Shown in pieces: positions 29,046-38,651 of a stretch of DNA of 64,000 bases (positions are counted from its first letter, which is position 1; each line of letters starts with the position of its first letter). The notes beneath the pieces were generated by a model. That model was not told the DNA's origin and did no database searches. It saw only the letters and a list, made by a program, of their open reading frames with translations. This DNA comes from Gilliamella sp. Pas-s25. GTDB lineage: Bacteria > Pseudomonadota > Gammaproteobacteria > Enterobacterales > Orbaceae. The stretch spans positions 50,023 to 114,022 of the forward strand of contig NZ_WTEV01000008.1 of NCBI RefSeq assembly GCF_009795885.1, read 5' to 3'. Position numbers and translations under genes: made by a program.

Positions 29046-29117
29046 CTATCTATATTCTTGTGGTGATAACATTAACTGTTTATATTTCTGCTTTAATATT
29101 GCCAATTGCTGCTCCAT
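29046..29117 (-). CDS. Possible 23-codon ORF downstream of the small unknown gene
   Basis: MEQQLAILKQKYKQLMLSPQ begins the translation; it looks like a coiled helix and reads like real protein, but there is no clear ribosome site. It lies 38 bases after the stop of the gene at 29156-29446 on the same strand. It may be the end of a decayed gene. Confidence 0.2.
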   Translation of the reverse strand: MEQQLAILKQKYKQLMLSPQEYR

Positions 29118-29155
29118 TGATAATTTATCTGTAACTAATTAATTTTATTATCATT

Positions 29156-29446
29156 TCACAATAAAATCTTTTCAATATACCCATTTATTCTCGAATTAAT
29201 ATCAGATAAATAGGCTAGCTCATCACCGTGATAATAATATAAAGCTCCTTCTAAATTATCATGTAGTACCAAAAGACTATAAGCAAGCTGCTTGGGAATA
29301 TCAGATTGTTGCGTATAATTAACTGCAGTTTGATCAAGTAAATCATAGAGATAATTAACGCTATTTTGGTCTAATTTTTCTGCAAACCTTAATTTTTCAA
29401 CTATAGTTATAATGAAATCATTAATATCAATATTTGAGTTATGCAT
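29156..29446 (-). CDS. Small hypothetical protein (96 aa)
   Basis: I do not recognise this family. The 96-residue acidic protein (start MHNSNIDINDFIITIVEKLR) appears all-helical, with no signal peptide and no membrane segment. A Tyr-rich stretch, EGALYYYHGDELAYLS, is the most distinctive part. A good ribosome site (AAGGTGAG) stands about 5 bases before the ATG on the minus strand, which supports it being translated. Small acidic cytosolic helical proteins are often immunity or chaperone-like partners, but no toxin gene is adjacent, so this is only a thought. It lies between cmoB and the macroglobulin gene in a gene-poor stretch. Confidence 0.55.
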   Translation of the reverse strand: MHNSNIDINDFIITIVEKLRFAEKLDQNSVNYLYDLLDQTAVNYTQQSDIPKQLAYSLLVLHDNLEGALYYYHGDELAYLSDINSRINGYIEKILL

Positions 29447-29690
29447 ATTAACTCACCTTTACTTAACCTAAATCTGCAATACATAATAATTTATTACTTA
29501 TTTTTATTCTATCTAAATAGGATTGTAAACTATTTTTCAGTATATGGTGGTAGCTTATTAACAGAAAAGTCCAATTAAACCAATACAGTGATAAAAACAG
29601 TTCATATATCGAGTAGATTTTTATACACATTACTATATTATATAAATATTTTTTAGAATTACGACTCACCATATAAAAAATAAACCGTAA

Positions 29691-29734
29691 AAAGACTTGT
29701 CAGACATTTTCAGGAAAGCATGCGTTTAGATATA
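29691..29734 (+). repeat. 44-bp dispersed promoter-like element, copy 2 (upstream of the macroglobulin gene)
   Basis: Aligned without gaps to the artP copy it matches at 34 of 44 positions, including TTGTCA and the unbroken TTTCAGGAAAGCAT. TTTCAG is 17 bases from TATAAC. It ends 51 bases before the macroglobulin start. The remainder of 29447-29785 holds no convincing gene. Confidence 0.65.
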
Positions 29735-29785
29735 ACTATAACCAATTTAGTTTAAAATTTATATATTAGGAATAGGAAATAAACA

Positions 29786-32700
29786 ATGGAGTTACTAAAA
29801 TTTATCTTGCAGTTACCTTTTAGTATTCTGCAAAAGGCTTGGGAAATAATTAGTTATTTCCTCGTTTTTTTGTTAATTTTAATAAAAGGGATTTTTTGGT
29901 TATTTGGACCGATTATTGGTGATATAAAATGGTCAACGCCCAACTGGCTACCTAATGCAAAAAGATTTTACTATGCGATAGGTTCTACATTAAACAAAAT
30001 AAAAACTATAATTGGTGCAAGCATTATTCTTGGTTCTATCGCTTACTTTTCTGGTAATTATGCCTATCATTGGTACTTAAATCGTCCAAAACCGATTGAA
30101 CCAGCACCTGTAGTAATAAATACCTATTCAGCTAAATTAGTCCCACCAAGTACGAGTAACGGTATAATATATATCCAATTCACCGGTGCTAAACGCCCAC
30201 CAATTCCCCTTGAATCAATCAATAAAGATGAAATAACAGAAGGTATTACTATTTCACCAAACATTGAGGGGAAATGGACATGGTCAAATGATTCAACAAT
30301 AAAATTCACACCAAAAGAGAGAAAGTGGCCACTTGGTATTGAATATACAGTCGTATTGGATAAGTCAAAATTATTAGCTGAAAATAGCGAACTAGAAAAA
30401 AATAGTGCAACCTTTTCCTTTATTTCTCCTGATTTCGAATATAATTTTAAAAATTATGGAGAAATTTACTCAAATCCTACAGAGCTTAATATTAGAAACG
30501 TTATTAATACAATCCAATTCAGCCACCCTGTTGATAGAAATAGTTTTGAGAAAAATATTACTTTATCTCTTTATGAAGATAATACATTTTTAAAGAATGT
30601 CGATTTTACTGTTACTTATGGAAACGATGACAAAATTGCATATGTAAAAAGTGCTCCGATTCCTTTACTTAATAAAAATGGTTATTTAGAAATCACTATC
30701 AAGGAAGGGACTATATCGACATTAGGAGGTAGTCCTACAAGCCATAGTATGACTAATGCTGTAGAGGTGCCTGATAAATATCATTTAAACATTACTAATA
30801 GCCAAGTTACATTGGTTGAAAAAAGTAACGATAAAATACAACAAGTATTAATTTTATCACTAAGTCATGCAGTTAAATCTGAAGATGTATTAAAAGCAAT
30901 CAAAGTCTGGAAATTGCCTAAAAATAAAGATGTTTTATATAAAGAACGATATTACAACAATTATTCTAGTAGTTATAAAACAAAGCTCAACGTAACACCA
31001 GAAATACTCAAAACAGCAACCCCTTTATCAATAAAACCAATTGATACTGAACTTGCTTATCAAAACCAAATTAGTTTTGAATTAAAAACAGAACAAAATT
31101 CTGAGCTATATATTGAAGTTAATCAACCTTTAACTTCTCAAGAAGGTTACTTCCTAAAAGGACAGTATAAAGAAGTATTAACTGTACCTAGTTACCCAAC
31201 TTATCTTAATTTTGCTGCATCAGGATCATTATTATCTTTATCTGGCGAGAAAAAACTACCTATAGTATCGCGCAATGTAGAACAGATGAAGTTAGAAATA
31301 GATCGTGTTATCCCTTCACAACTTCAACATTTAGTAGCATTTAATCAAAGTTACGAATTTAATGATATGAATTTTGGGGAATTGGATAATGATCATTTTG
31401 TTGAAAAATATAGCATAACTAAAGACTTTACCGGTGCACCTGAAGAAATTAAATATACAGATGTCGACTTAACTCGTTACTTAACAGCTAACACAAATGG
31501 CAATAAAAATCGTGGTGTTTTTTTATTAAGACTTTATGGAAAAGATAAAAAAAATACTAAATATGAGTTTATGGCCTCTCGCTTTATTGTCGTAACTGAT
31601 TTAGGAATTATAGCTAAAAAATCGCTTGATCAATCAAATGATCTATTTATTCAATCAATAAGCTCAGGAGCTCCAATTAATGGAGCAAAAGTTTCTGTTT
31701 TAGGAATGAATGGCGTCACCATTACTTCCCAAAAAACAGATAGTAATGGTCATGTCCACTTTTCACCATTATCTGAATATTATAAAGGAATTAAACCACT
31801 TTTATATGTTGTTGAAAAAGGACGTGATTTATCATTTTTACCAATCAAAAGTTACGAAAGAAATTTAAATCTATCTCGTTTTGATATTGGTGGCATTCGT
31901 GAAACTGTCGAAGGTGGAGAATTGCGCTCGCACATCTTTTCGGATCGAGGAGTTTATCGCCCAGGCGATACATTCCATATAGGTACAATAGTTAGAGCCC
32001 AAAAATGGACTAATTCTTTAGAAGGAATCACGGTAGAAGCAGAAATTTATGATCCCAAATCCAATTTAGTACTTAAAAAGGCGATTGTACTAGATAAATC
32101 AGGTTTTAATGAACTTAGCTATAAGACTAACTATGAATCCCCTACTGGTGATTGGTATATTAATTTATATTTAAAAAATGACGATGAAGAATCACGAATT
32201 CTATTAGGTTCAAGTTCGGTTGTAGTTCGTGAGTTTGAACCAGATAAAACTGCTGTTTCACTTAAATTATTGCCAGAAATAAAAGAAGGTTGGTTAAAAC
32301 CTGAAAATATCCAAGCTGAAATTAAAGCCAAAAATTTATTTGGTACTGATGCAGCTAATCGTCGAGTCACAAATACATTGATTCTTGAACCTTCAACCCC
32401 TTATTTTGAAAAATATGAAGACTACTATTTTTATCAAAATATCTCTGGTGTAAGAAATAGCTTTAAAGTCGAATTAGATGACGCAAAAACAGATGAAAAC
32501 GGCGTAGTAAAAATCAATCTTAATGACAACATGAAAAGCTTTGAAGGCAACTATACCTTAAGAATGTTAACAGATGTTTTCGAACCAGATAGCGGTCGAA
32601 GTGTTGCTGCAACCGCAAGTACTTTTGTATCACCAAGAGATTATTTGGTTGGTGCAAAAGCAGACGGCAATTTAAGATATATTAACAGAGATTCAGTCCG

Positions 32701-35700
32701 TCATATTGATTTTATTGCGATAAATCCAGCTTTAGAAAAAATAGAGTTATCTAATCTAAAACTTGTTTTAATTGAAGAAAAATATCTATCAGTATTAGTC
32801 AAACAGTCTTCAGGTGTTTATAAATATGAGTCACGCCGTAAAGAATCGATACTATCAGAACAACCATTTAAGATTAATCAAAATATAACAAGATATCAAT
32901 TAGATAGCAAAAATCCTGGTAACTATATTATTCAAATCAAAAATAAAGAAGACGAATTACTTTACCAAAGCAAATACTCCATTGTTGGTAAAGCTAATGT
33001 TACTCGTGATTTAGATCGTAATGCGGAATTAGCATTAAAGATTAAAGATACGCAATATAATCCAGGTGACGAAATAGAAGTTTCAATCACTGCGCCTTAT
33101 GTTGGTAGTGGTATTATTACTATTGAACGCGACAAAGTGTATGCTTGGAAATGGTTTCATACAGACACAACAAGCTCAGTACAAAAAATAACGCTTCCAA
33201 AAAACATTGGCGGTAATGGTTATATTAATGTCCAATTTATTCGTGATCCTAATTCAGATGAAATTTTTATGAGTCCGCTTAGTTACGGGGTTATACCATT
33301 CAAAATTTCAAATGAACAATTTAATGATAAAATTATATTACAAGCACCATCAATAATAAAACCAGGAGATACACTACCAATTACTTTACACACCAATACA
33401 CCACAAAAAGCAGTTGTATTTGCAGTAGATGAAGGAATTTTACAGGTTTCAAATTATAAACTTAAAGATCCACTAAATAGCTTCTTACGAAAAAAAGCAC
33501 TATCAGTAAGAACCTCGCAAATTCTAGATCTTATATTGCCAGAATTTCGTCATCTAATAACAGCTTCGGCCCCTGGTGGTGATGGTGATAATGATGATGT
33601 TTTATCAAATCATTTAAATCCATTTAAACGAAAAGTAGACGAACCTGTAGCCTATTGGTCAGGCATTATCGATGTCGATGGCGATAAAACCGTTGAATAT
33701 AAAGTCCCTGATTATTTTAATGGCAAAATTCGTATCATGGCTGTATCGGTCGGTGATAAAACAATGGGACATACGCAAATGTCAACAACTGTACATAACG
33801 ATATTGTTTTACAACCTAATGCCCCATATTTTGCTGCACCAGATGATGAGTTTGAAGTTACCTTAAATGTAACTAATCTTATTGAAAATATTGGCGATAA
33901 AGCAATCCCAATCAATGTTAAGGTTTCAACCACCCCTAACCTATCTATTACGGGCGATAACAAAAAAAATATTGAATTGGCTAATGGCAAAGACGGGGTT
34001 TTAAAATTTAATTTTAAAGCAACCAATAAACTTGGTAATGCCGATCTTCATTTTTCTGCTAACTATAATGATATTACAATTACTCGTGATATTAGTCTTT
34101 CAATAAGACCACTAACTGAGTACAGATTAATCACAAAAATGGGAAGAATGGATGGTGCAAAGGAAACAATTACTGATTTTAGAGACATGTACAGTGACTT
34201 AAGTAAACGTGAAGCCGCTGTATCTTATTCACCGTTTATCTTAAGTAAAGGTTTAAATACCTATTTACAAGATTACCCACACTACTGTTCTGAACAGATT
34301 GTCAGTCGCGCAATTCCTATTTTAATCGCGAATAAATATCGTGATTTTGATCTGGCTTCAAAAGAAGGAGTTTCCTCACTATCAGAACTATTTCAAGTAT
34401 TACAATCTCGTCAAAATAGTGAAGGTGCGATTGGTTTATGGTATTCAACATATAATGTTAATCCATTTATTACGCTATACGCTGTAAATTTTATGCTTGA
34501 AGCAAAAGAAATGGGCTATAAAGTTCCTAAAAAAATGCTTGATAATGCTAATAAATATTTACAAACAATTGCCGAATCCAGCTATTCTGATACTTATGGA
34601 TTAAGAGTCCGTGCTTATGCTATCTATTTATTAACACGACAAAATCAGGTAACAACAAGCTATTTAGCTTCTGCTATTCACGATCTTAATAGAAAAACAG
34701 ATTTATGGAAAAAAGATATTACAGCAATGTATCTAGCATCATCTTATAAGATGCTGAAAATGGATAAAGAAGCAAATAAATTACTCAAACCAATTTGGCA
34801 ACAGTTAGAAGATGCGTATGATCATGCTTGGTGGACCAACAACTATTATGATCCACTGGTTGTTGATGCAGGAAAAATCTATTTAATTAGCAAACATTTT
34901 CCTGAAAAAATAAATGATATTCCAGCACAAGCATTAGAAAATATGGTTCTCATGCTTAATAAACAAAAATATACAACTCAATCAGCCGCAATGACTATAC
35001 TGGCTTTAAGCAGTTATTCGCATAGTATCAATAAATCAAATTTATCTAGTGAAACCCTTCAAATTAATGCAGTATCTAAAGACCAAGAAAAACAAAGAGT
35101 TATTGCAAGTTTAAATGGAATCTTAGCCAAAGGTAAATTTACCGCTCAAGATACTAAAGTAAATATAACTAATAAATCCAGCTTACCTGCTTGGTATATG
35201 CTTTCAGAGCAAGGTTATGATACAACTCCGCCTAAAGAGCCAATTAAACGGGGTATGGAAGTCTATCGTGAGTTCACAGATCTTGACGGAAAACCTGTTG
35301 AGAAAGTCAAACTTGGCGATAAAATCAATGTTACAGTTCAAATACGCGCACTAGCAGATGAAGGAGCTACAAATATCGCAATTATTGATTTACTACCGGG
35401 TGGCTTTGAAGTTGTGCAACAACCAATTACCCCTAAAGAAGATAACAATGACGAATATATTCAAGGAGATGATGATTATGATGAAGAATCTGAAGAATAC
35501 GAAGACTATGAAGAAGATAGTAATTATGGCTGGGTTTCGCCAATTGCTATAAAAACAGGTGAAAATACTTGGTATCCTGAATATGTCGATGTTCGTGAAG
35601 ATCGTGTTATTATCTATGGTTCAACATATAATGATAAAATACAGAAATTCACTTATCAAATCAAAGCAACTAATGTAGGAACCTACAGCATTCCACCTGC

Positions 35701-35782
35701 ATTTGGTGAAGCTATGTATGATCGTGATATTCAAGCTGTATCAACAAGTGGACAAAAGATAAGCATCATCTCACAGCAATAG
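29786..35782 (+). CDS. Giant alpha-2-macroglobulin family protein (1998 aa)
   Basis: Bacterial alpha-2-macroglobulins trap proteases in the periplasm. Two hydrophobic segments (about residues 17-46 and 72-92) replace the usual lipoprotein signal and probably anchor it in the inner membrane with the rest periplasmic. Then come many beta-sandwich MG domains, including the recognisable SDRGVYRPGDTFHIG and VDEGILQVSNY. The thioester motif is Cys1501-Ser-Glu-Gln in PHYCSEQIVSRAIP, so the C-x-E-Q chemistry is retained (usually CLEQ). An alpha-alpha thioester domain follows (about 1480-1750). Near 1885-1915 is a very acidic insert rich in Asp, Glu and Tyr. In E. coli yfhM is paired with pbpC; no penicillin-binding protein is adjacent here. 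It is a single-gene unit between the 44-bp element and a terminator. Confidence 0.9.
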   Translation: MELLKFILQLPFSILQKAWEIISYFLVFLLILIKGIFWLFGPIIGDIKWSTPNWLPNAKRFYYAIGSTLNKIKTIIGASIILGSIAYFSGNYAYHWYLNRPKPIEPAPVVINTYSAKLVPPSTSNGIIYIQFTGAKRPPIPLESINKDEITEGITISPNIEGKWTWSNDSTIKFTPKERKWPLGIEYTVVLDKSKLLAENSELEKNSATFSFISPDFEYNFKNYGEIYSNPTELNIRNVINTIQFSHPVDRNSFEKNITLSLYEDNTFLKNVDFTVTYGNDDKIAYVKSAPIPLLNKNGYLEITIKEGTISTLGGSPTSHSMTNAVEVPDKYHLNITNSQVTLVEKSNDKIQQVLILSLSHAVKSEDVLKAIKVWKLPKNKDVLYKERYYNNYSSSYKTKLNVTPEILKTATPLSIKPIDTELAYQNQISFELKTEQNSELYIEVNQPLTSQEGYFLKGQYKEVLTVPSYPTYLNFAASGSLLSLSGEKKLPIVSRNVEQMKLEIDRVIPSQLQHLVAFNQSYEFNDMNFGELDNDHFVEKYSITKDFTGAPEEIKYTDVDLTRYLTANTNGNKNRGVFLLRLYGKDKKNTKYEFMASRFIVVTDLGIIAKKSLDQSNDLFIQSISSGAPINGAKVSVLGMNGVTITSQKTDSNGHVHFSPLSEYYKGIKPLLYVVEKGRDLSFLPIKSYERNLNLSRFDIGGIRETVEGGELRSHIFSDRGVYRPGDTFHIGTIVRAQKWTNSLEGITVEAEIYDPKSNLVLKKAIVLDKSGFNELSYKTNYESPTGDWYINLYLKNDDEESRILLGSSSVVVREFEPDKTAVSLKLLPEIKEGWLKPENIQAEIKAKNLFGTDAANRRVTNTLILEPSTPYFEKYEDYYFYQNISGVRNSFKVELDDAKTDENGVVKINLNDNMKSFEGNYTLRMLTDVFEPDSGRSVAATASTFVSPRDYLVGAKADGNLRYINRDSVRHIDFIAINPALEKIELSNLKLVLIEEKYLSVLVKQSSGVYKYESRRKESILSEQPFKINQNITRYQLDSKNPGNYIIQIKNKEDELLYQSKYSIVGKANVTRDLDRNAELALKIKDTQYNPGDEIEVSITAPYVGSGIITIERDKVYAWKWFHTDTTSSVQKITLPKNIGGNGYINVQFIRDPNSDEIFMSPLSYGVIPFKISNEQFNDKIILQAPSIIKPGDTLPITLHTNTPQKAVVFAVDEGILQVSNYKLKDPLNSFLRKKALSVRTSQILDLILPEFRHLITASAPGGDGDNDDVLSNHLNPFKRKVDEPVAYWSGIIDVDGDKTVEYKVPDYFNGKIRIMAVSVGDKTMGHTQMSTTVHNDIVLQPNAPYFAAPDDEFEVTLNVTNLIENIGDKAIPINVKVSTTPNLSITGDNKKNIELANGKDGVLKFNFKATNKLGNADLHFSANYNDITITRDISLSIRPLTEYRLITKMGRMDGAKETITDFRDMYSDLSKREAAVSYSPFILSKGLNTYLQDYPHYCSEQIVSRAIPILIANKYRDFDLASKEGVSSLSELFQVLQSRQNSEGAIGLWYSTYNVNPFITLYAVNFMLEAKEMGYKVPKKMLDNANKYLQTIAESSYSDTYGLRVRAYAIYLLTRQNQVTTSYLASAIHDLNRKTDLWKKDITAMYLASSYKMLKMDKEANKLLKPIWQQLEDAYDHAWWTNNYYDPLVVDAGKIYLISKHFPEKINDIPAQALENMVLMLNKQKYTTQSAAMTILALSSYSHSINKSNLSSETLQINAVSKDQEKQRVIASLNGILAKGKFTAQDTKVNITNKSSLPAWYMLSEQGYDTTPPKEPIKRGMEVYREFTDLDGKPVEKVKLGDKINVTVQIRALADEGATNIAIIDLLPGGFEVVQQPITPKEDNNDEYIQGDDDYDEESEEYEDYEEDSNYGWVSPIAIKTGENTWYPEYVDVREDRVIIYGSTYNDKIQKFTYQIKATNVGTYSIPPAFGEAMYDRDIQAVSTSGQKISIISQQ

Positions 35783-35805
35783 TTGTTTACAACTAACCAA
35801 TCACT

Positions 35806-35829
35806 AAAACGGGCTTATGCCCGTTTTTT
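35806..35829 (+). terminator. Terminator of the macroglobulin gene
   Basis: Stem AAAACGGGC (35806-35814) with GCCCGTTTT, loop TTAT, ending in six T. 24 bases after the stop codon. Confidence 0.88.
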
Positions 35830-35860
35830 CAATAAAAAAACCATCATCATACATGACAAT

Positions 35861-35890
35861 AAAAAAGCCATGTTCTGAAACACAGCTCTT
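35861..35890 (-). terminator. Minus-strand terminator of the lipoprotein gene
   Basis: On the minus strand AGCTGTGTT pairs with AACATGGCT (two G-T wobbles), loop TCAG, followed by six T. It faces the macroglobulin terminator and lies about 80 bases after the lipoprotein stop. Confidence 0.6.
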
Positions 35891-35970
35891 TTATGTTCAT
35901 ACTCGTTTTATGCTTATACAGCTAAAATGCTAAATAACAATTTACCTTATACTAAAAGTATTTAATTTAT

Positions 35971-36906
35971 TTATTGAGTAACAAAAAAATTGATTTGGTT
36001 AGTTTCATCGAATGCTTCCTCAAGTTGTCTTGTCGCTGATTGATAACTTCGATTCGTATCTCCTTCCGATGTGCATTCTTTCATAATGGCATGTTTTGTT
36101 TGAAAAGTTTCATTCGATGTTAACTGTTTATATAAAGATGCTAAGTCTTTACCTGTCGAGGTAAAAAACTTATTCCAATCATTTAATTGAGTTTCCACAA
36201 ATTCACGGCCTTTTTTGCAGGCAATCGCATCTAACTGAACATTTGGAATCGTATATTTCTTGATCTCAGAAAATGTAGGATGTTGATTTATGAAGTTTAT
36301 TTTTTCATTAAGTCCTTCTGATTTCAAAGATTCAATAAAACTGTCTTCGCGGAATAATTTAATTTTTTGAGATTGAAATTGCCCCTTTCCTCGCAAAGTC
36401 ACTTCATCTGGATAAGGTTCATCAACGGAATAATCCCAAAAATCCTTTTGACGTTCAATAAAAACATCATTAATAACTTTAACCGGCATTTCAAGCTCTT
36501 GTTGTTCACCGTTAATAATTACAGGAACTGAATTTAAATGTTTAGCTATCAACTTATCATAAGTTTCATCACTCACATTTGAAGTTGTATAGAAAGTAGT
36601 TAACAAATAATAGTTACTTTGAGTAGGATTAATTAATCCAGAACTATCAGTTGTTGAAGGTTTAGCTATAAAATTTAACGATTGATCACCATAAGACAAT
36701 GTATGCTTACCGTACTCAAATGTATAATTCACACTTGATTTTGCTGGAATGGTTAATTCTTTTCCATCCACAATAACTTTTATTTCGTTTGGAGTTGGAT
36801 TGTCAATCATACGATCAACTGAGCTAGACGAAGATGTATCTGAACCAAAACAACCGGCCAATGTTATGTTGCAAATTAACAACAAAGAATATTTTATTTT
36901 TTTCAT
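35971..36906 (-). CDS. Hypothetical lipoprotein (311 aa)
   Basis: I do not recognise the family. The N-terminus MKKIKYSLLLICNITLAGC is a lipoprotein signal with lipidated Cys19, followed by a Ser-rich linker (SSSSS). Asp is not at +2 (FGSD), so outer-membrane sorting is expected. Residues 35-75 look like a small beta domain (IKVIVDGKELTIPAKSS). A helical C-terminal part contains two cysteines (IACKKGRE and MKECTSE) that could form a disulfide. It converges on the macroglobulin gene. A similar N-terminal pattern, a short extracellular domain that supplies fixed ligands, occurs in several uncharacterised enterobacterial lipoproteins, but I would not assign a role. Confidence 0.7.
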   Translation of the reverse strand: MKKIKYSLLLICNITLAGCFGSDTSSSSSVDRMIDNPTPNEIKVIVDGKELTIPAKSSVNYTFEYGKHTLSYGDQSLNFIAKPSTTDSSGLINPTQSNYYLLTTFYTTSNVSDETYDKLIAKHLNSVPVIINGEQQELEMPVKVINDVFIERQKDFWDYSVDEPYPDEVTLRGKGQFQSQKIKLFREDSFIESLKSEGLNEKINFINQHPTFSEIKKYTIPNVQLDAIACKKGREFVETQLNDWNKFFTSTGKDLASLYKQLTSNETFQTKHAIMKECTSEGDTNRSYQSATRQLEEAFDETNQINFFVTQ

Positions 36907-37025
36907 CGCATTAATTTTTTATAAAGGTTTTAAAAGGAACCAAATATTATCATAAATTTGATAAAACAACTATTTTGGCTATCATTTTTAATATTATTTG
37001 TAGTAATACCATAAATTCGAAATGC

Positions 37026-37097
37026 TGTAGGGAAACATCAGGTTGTTTATACTTCCTGATAAAAATAATCTTCAAAAAATTTATACGCATTTTGCCA
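37026..37097 (-). mobile_element. Decayed transposase 3' end (diverged copy of the 73-bp repeat)
   Basis: On the minus strand the frame ends FFEDYFYQEV-stop and is followed by ACAACCTGATGTTTCCCTAC. The better copies at 49589 and 59802 end FLEDYFSHEV-stop followed by the same kind of terminal sequence. This is the third and most diverged copy, probably the right end of an old insertion sequence. Upstream minus-strand sequence to about 37200 is full of stops. Confidence 0.5.
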
Positions 37098-37427
37098 GAA
37101 ATCACTTAAATTTTTGTTTCCTATCCTTTGAATAGTTAACTATTCGCTAATTATGCTACCTCTGCATTAAAATACGAACCACGTTTTCAACTTACCCATT
37201 CATTTGATAGCTAGCAAATTTCGTGAATTTTTAATTGATACGATAGAGATTACGCATTTTGACAAATGGGATACTACCAAGTCTAAATTAATCACCAAAC
37301 GGTATAGAATCCTGAATATTTTTTACAAAAAATAGAGCCTAAAAAACGACATCTGTGTAAATATCCATAGTGAGCACACTGCTCACCTAGAAAATGATAC
37401 TAACTGTTTTCATGTTTTATATTCTAT

Positions 37428-37481
37428 GAGAGTTATGTTATTTAATACTTAATGAGCTCTTTCGGTGCTATAAATGGTTAG
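37428..37481 (-). mobile_element. IS3-family OrfB C-terminal remnant
   Basis: The minus strand reads LTIYSTERAH, a stop, then VLNNITL. This lines up with LTIYNTERPYEALNNMTP of the IS3-type transposase at the right end of the window. Only about 18 codons can be recognised. The rest of 36907-37767 contains no intact gene and looks like decayed mobile DNA. Confidence 0.6.
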
Positions 37482-37767
37482 ACGCCTGACCATAAAAAGT
37501 TTAGCTAAATCGGGACGGAAATTTTTTTATGATATAGGCGTTAGTTTTATGTATATTCATCACTGTCGTTTCTTAAATTACTATAAACAACGCGAGTAAT
37601 TCCTACAATTAATGAATAGAGGAATATTGTCATATCGATCTTTTCGATCAATGATTGCGCTATCACGTTCAGTTTTGTGATCGATTTGGGTCAATTGGGA
37701 TTGATTTCGGTAGAGTCAGTTAACACACTAAATATTGTAGAATCGTGTCTTGATGAGATTTTGGACA

Positions 37768-37791
37768 TAAAAAAACCAGCTTTTAGCTGGT
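37768..37791 (-). terminator. tRNA-Leu(CAA) terminator
   Basis: Minus-strand stem ACCAGC and GCTGGT with a 5-base loop, then a run of T. It lies 17 bases after the tRNA 3' end. Confidence 0.85.
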
Positions 37792-37807
37792 GTTCTTTTT
37801 TTGGACT

Positions 37808-37894
37808 TGGTGCCAGTGGTCGGACTCGAACCGACACGCTTTTAAGGGCGGCGGATTTTGAATCCGCTGCGTCTACCAATTTCGCCACACTGGC
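37808..37894 (-). tRNA. tRNA-Leu (CAA)
   Basis: The minus strand starts GCCAGTGTGGCGAAATTGG and has the anticodon stem-loop GCGGATTCAAAATCCGC (anticodon CAA). The long variable arm of class II tRNAs is present, with T arm CGGTTCGAGTCCG and encoded CCA; 87 nt in all. Confidence 0.96.
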
Positions 37895-37923
37895 ATTAAA
37901 CGTGTAAATAAGTAAACGTTAGC

Positions 37924-37951
37924 ATTATACTTAGCTTTGCAATATCTGCAA
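37924..37951 (-). promoter_or_regulatory. tRNA-Leu(CAA) promoter
   Basis: Minus-strand TTGCAG (37946-37951), 16 bases, perfect TATAAT (37924-37929), about 30 bases before the tRNA. Confidence 0.6.
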
Positions 37952-37992
37952 CAAGTATTCTCGTAAAGTGCTTTATATGCCTAAAAAACAAG

Positions 37993-38235
37993 CTACCGTC
38001 TAGGTTTCCATGCGGGTAATTTTTTAAGGATTATGTAAGCCGTTTGCTTAGCCACTGCGTTATCAACATTATGATTTTTAGCATATTGTAATGTGACTTC
38101 ATACCATTTTTCGTCAAATGTTTTCATTGTGCCATCTTTACGAGCACAATGTTTACAATAGCTTTTTGACATATCAAGCAACGGATAATCAGCAATAGCT
38201 GTCATTGGCATGCCACAAGCAATACACATTTTCAT
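37993..38235 (-). CDS. Small putative zinc-ribbon protein (80 aa)
   Basis: Begins MKMCIACGMPMT and then has SYCKHCARKDGTMKTFDE: two C-x2-C pairs spaced as in a zinc ribbon, followed by a helical tail of about 45 residues ending in KPRR. It fits the family annotated as putative zinc-ribbon domain (DUF) proteins. Cytosolic, function unknown. It lies between the DUF1289 gene and tRNA-Leu on the same strand, 125 bases after the former. Confidence 0.75.
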   Translation of the reverse strand: MKMCIACGMPMTAIADYPLLDMSKSYCKHCARKDGTMKTFDEKWYEVTLQYAKNHNVDNAVAKQTAYIILKKLPAWKPRR

Positions 38236-38360
38236 ATTCTAAGTCCCAATAAAATTTAAAAAGTGACTTAATAATTGCCATCTTTATTATATGTATAAAA
38301 AAGCCTACTCTTAGTTACACAAGATTACAATATACAATTAAACAGAACTAAATAGATTTT

Positions 38361-38615
38361 TCAGAAATTAAGATCAAATTGTGATGTGATTGGATTTAAT
38401 TGTGGTTGTCGTTGTTGCTGTGATAATAAATAACGACGCCTTGCTGCCCGTTGTTTGCATAAACGCAAAACATCTTGCTTTTGGCTATCACTCAAGGTTA
38501 ACCACTTAAAGCGTTCGTCTCTTGAGCGATAGCAGGTAATACAATAGCCTTGTTTATCAGTTTCGCAAACCCGTTTACAAGGGCTTGGGATATCAAAAAA
38601 TTCAATCTGATCCAA
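38361..38615 (-). CDS. DUF1289 family protein (84 aa)
   Basis: The core PSPCKRVCETDKQGYCITCY, then RSRDERFKWLTLSDSQK, shows the four conserved cysteines and the W of the DUF1289 family, like E. coli YdhL. The C-terminus is Arg/Gln-rich (RAARRRYLLSQQQRQPQ). The cysteines may bind a metal; no function is established. It follows hemA by 36 bases, so it may be co-transcribed with it. Confidence 0.82.
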   Translation of the reverse strand: MDQIEFFDIPSPCKRVCETDKQGYCITCYRSRDERFKWLTLSDSQKQDVLRLCKQRAARRRYLLSQQQRQPQLNPITSQFDLNF

Positions 38616-38651
38616 ATTATTCCTCGTCTTTTAGGCAATTCGATATATTTA

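Noticed and set aside
29463..29672. 69-codon frame on the minus strand before the small unknown gene
   Set aside because: No ribosome site, odd Tyr/Leu/Ile-rich composition typical of A+T-rich noncoding DNA, and no family resemblance.
35460..35520. Acidic low-complexity stretch in the macroglobulin gene as a frameshift or repeat artefact
   Set aside because: The frame stays open and conserved-looking sequence resumes after it, so it is a genuine acidic insert.
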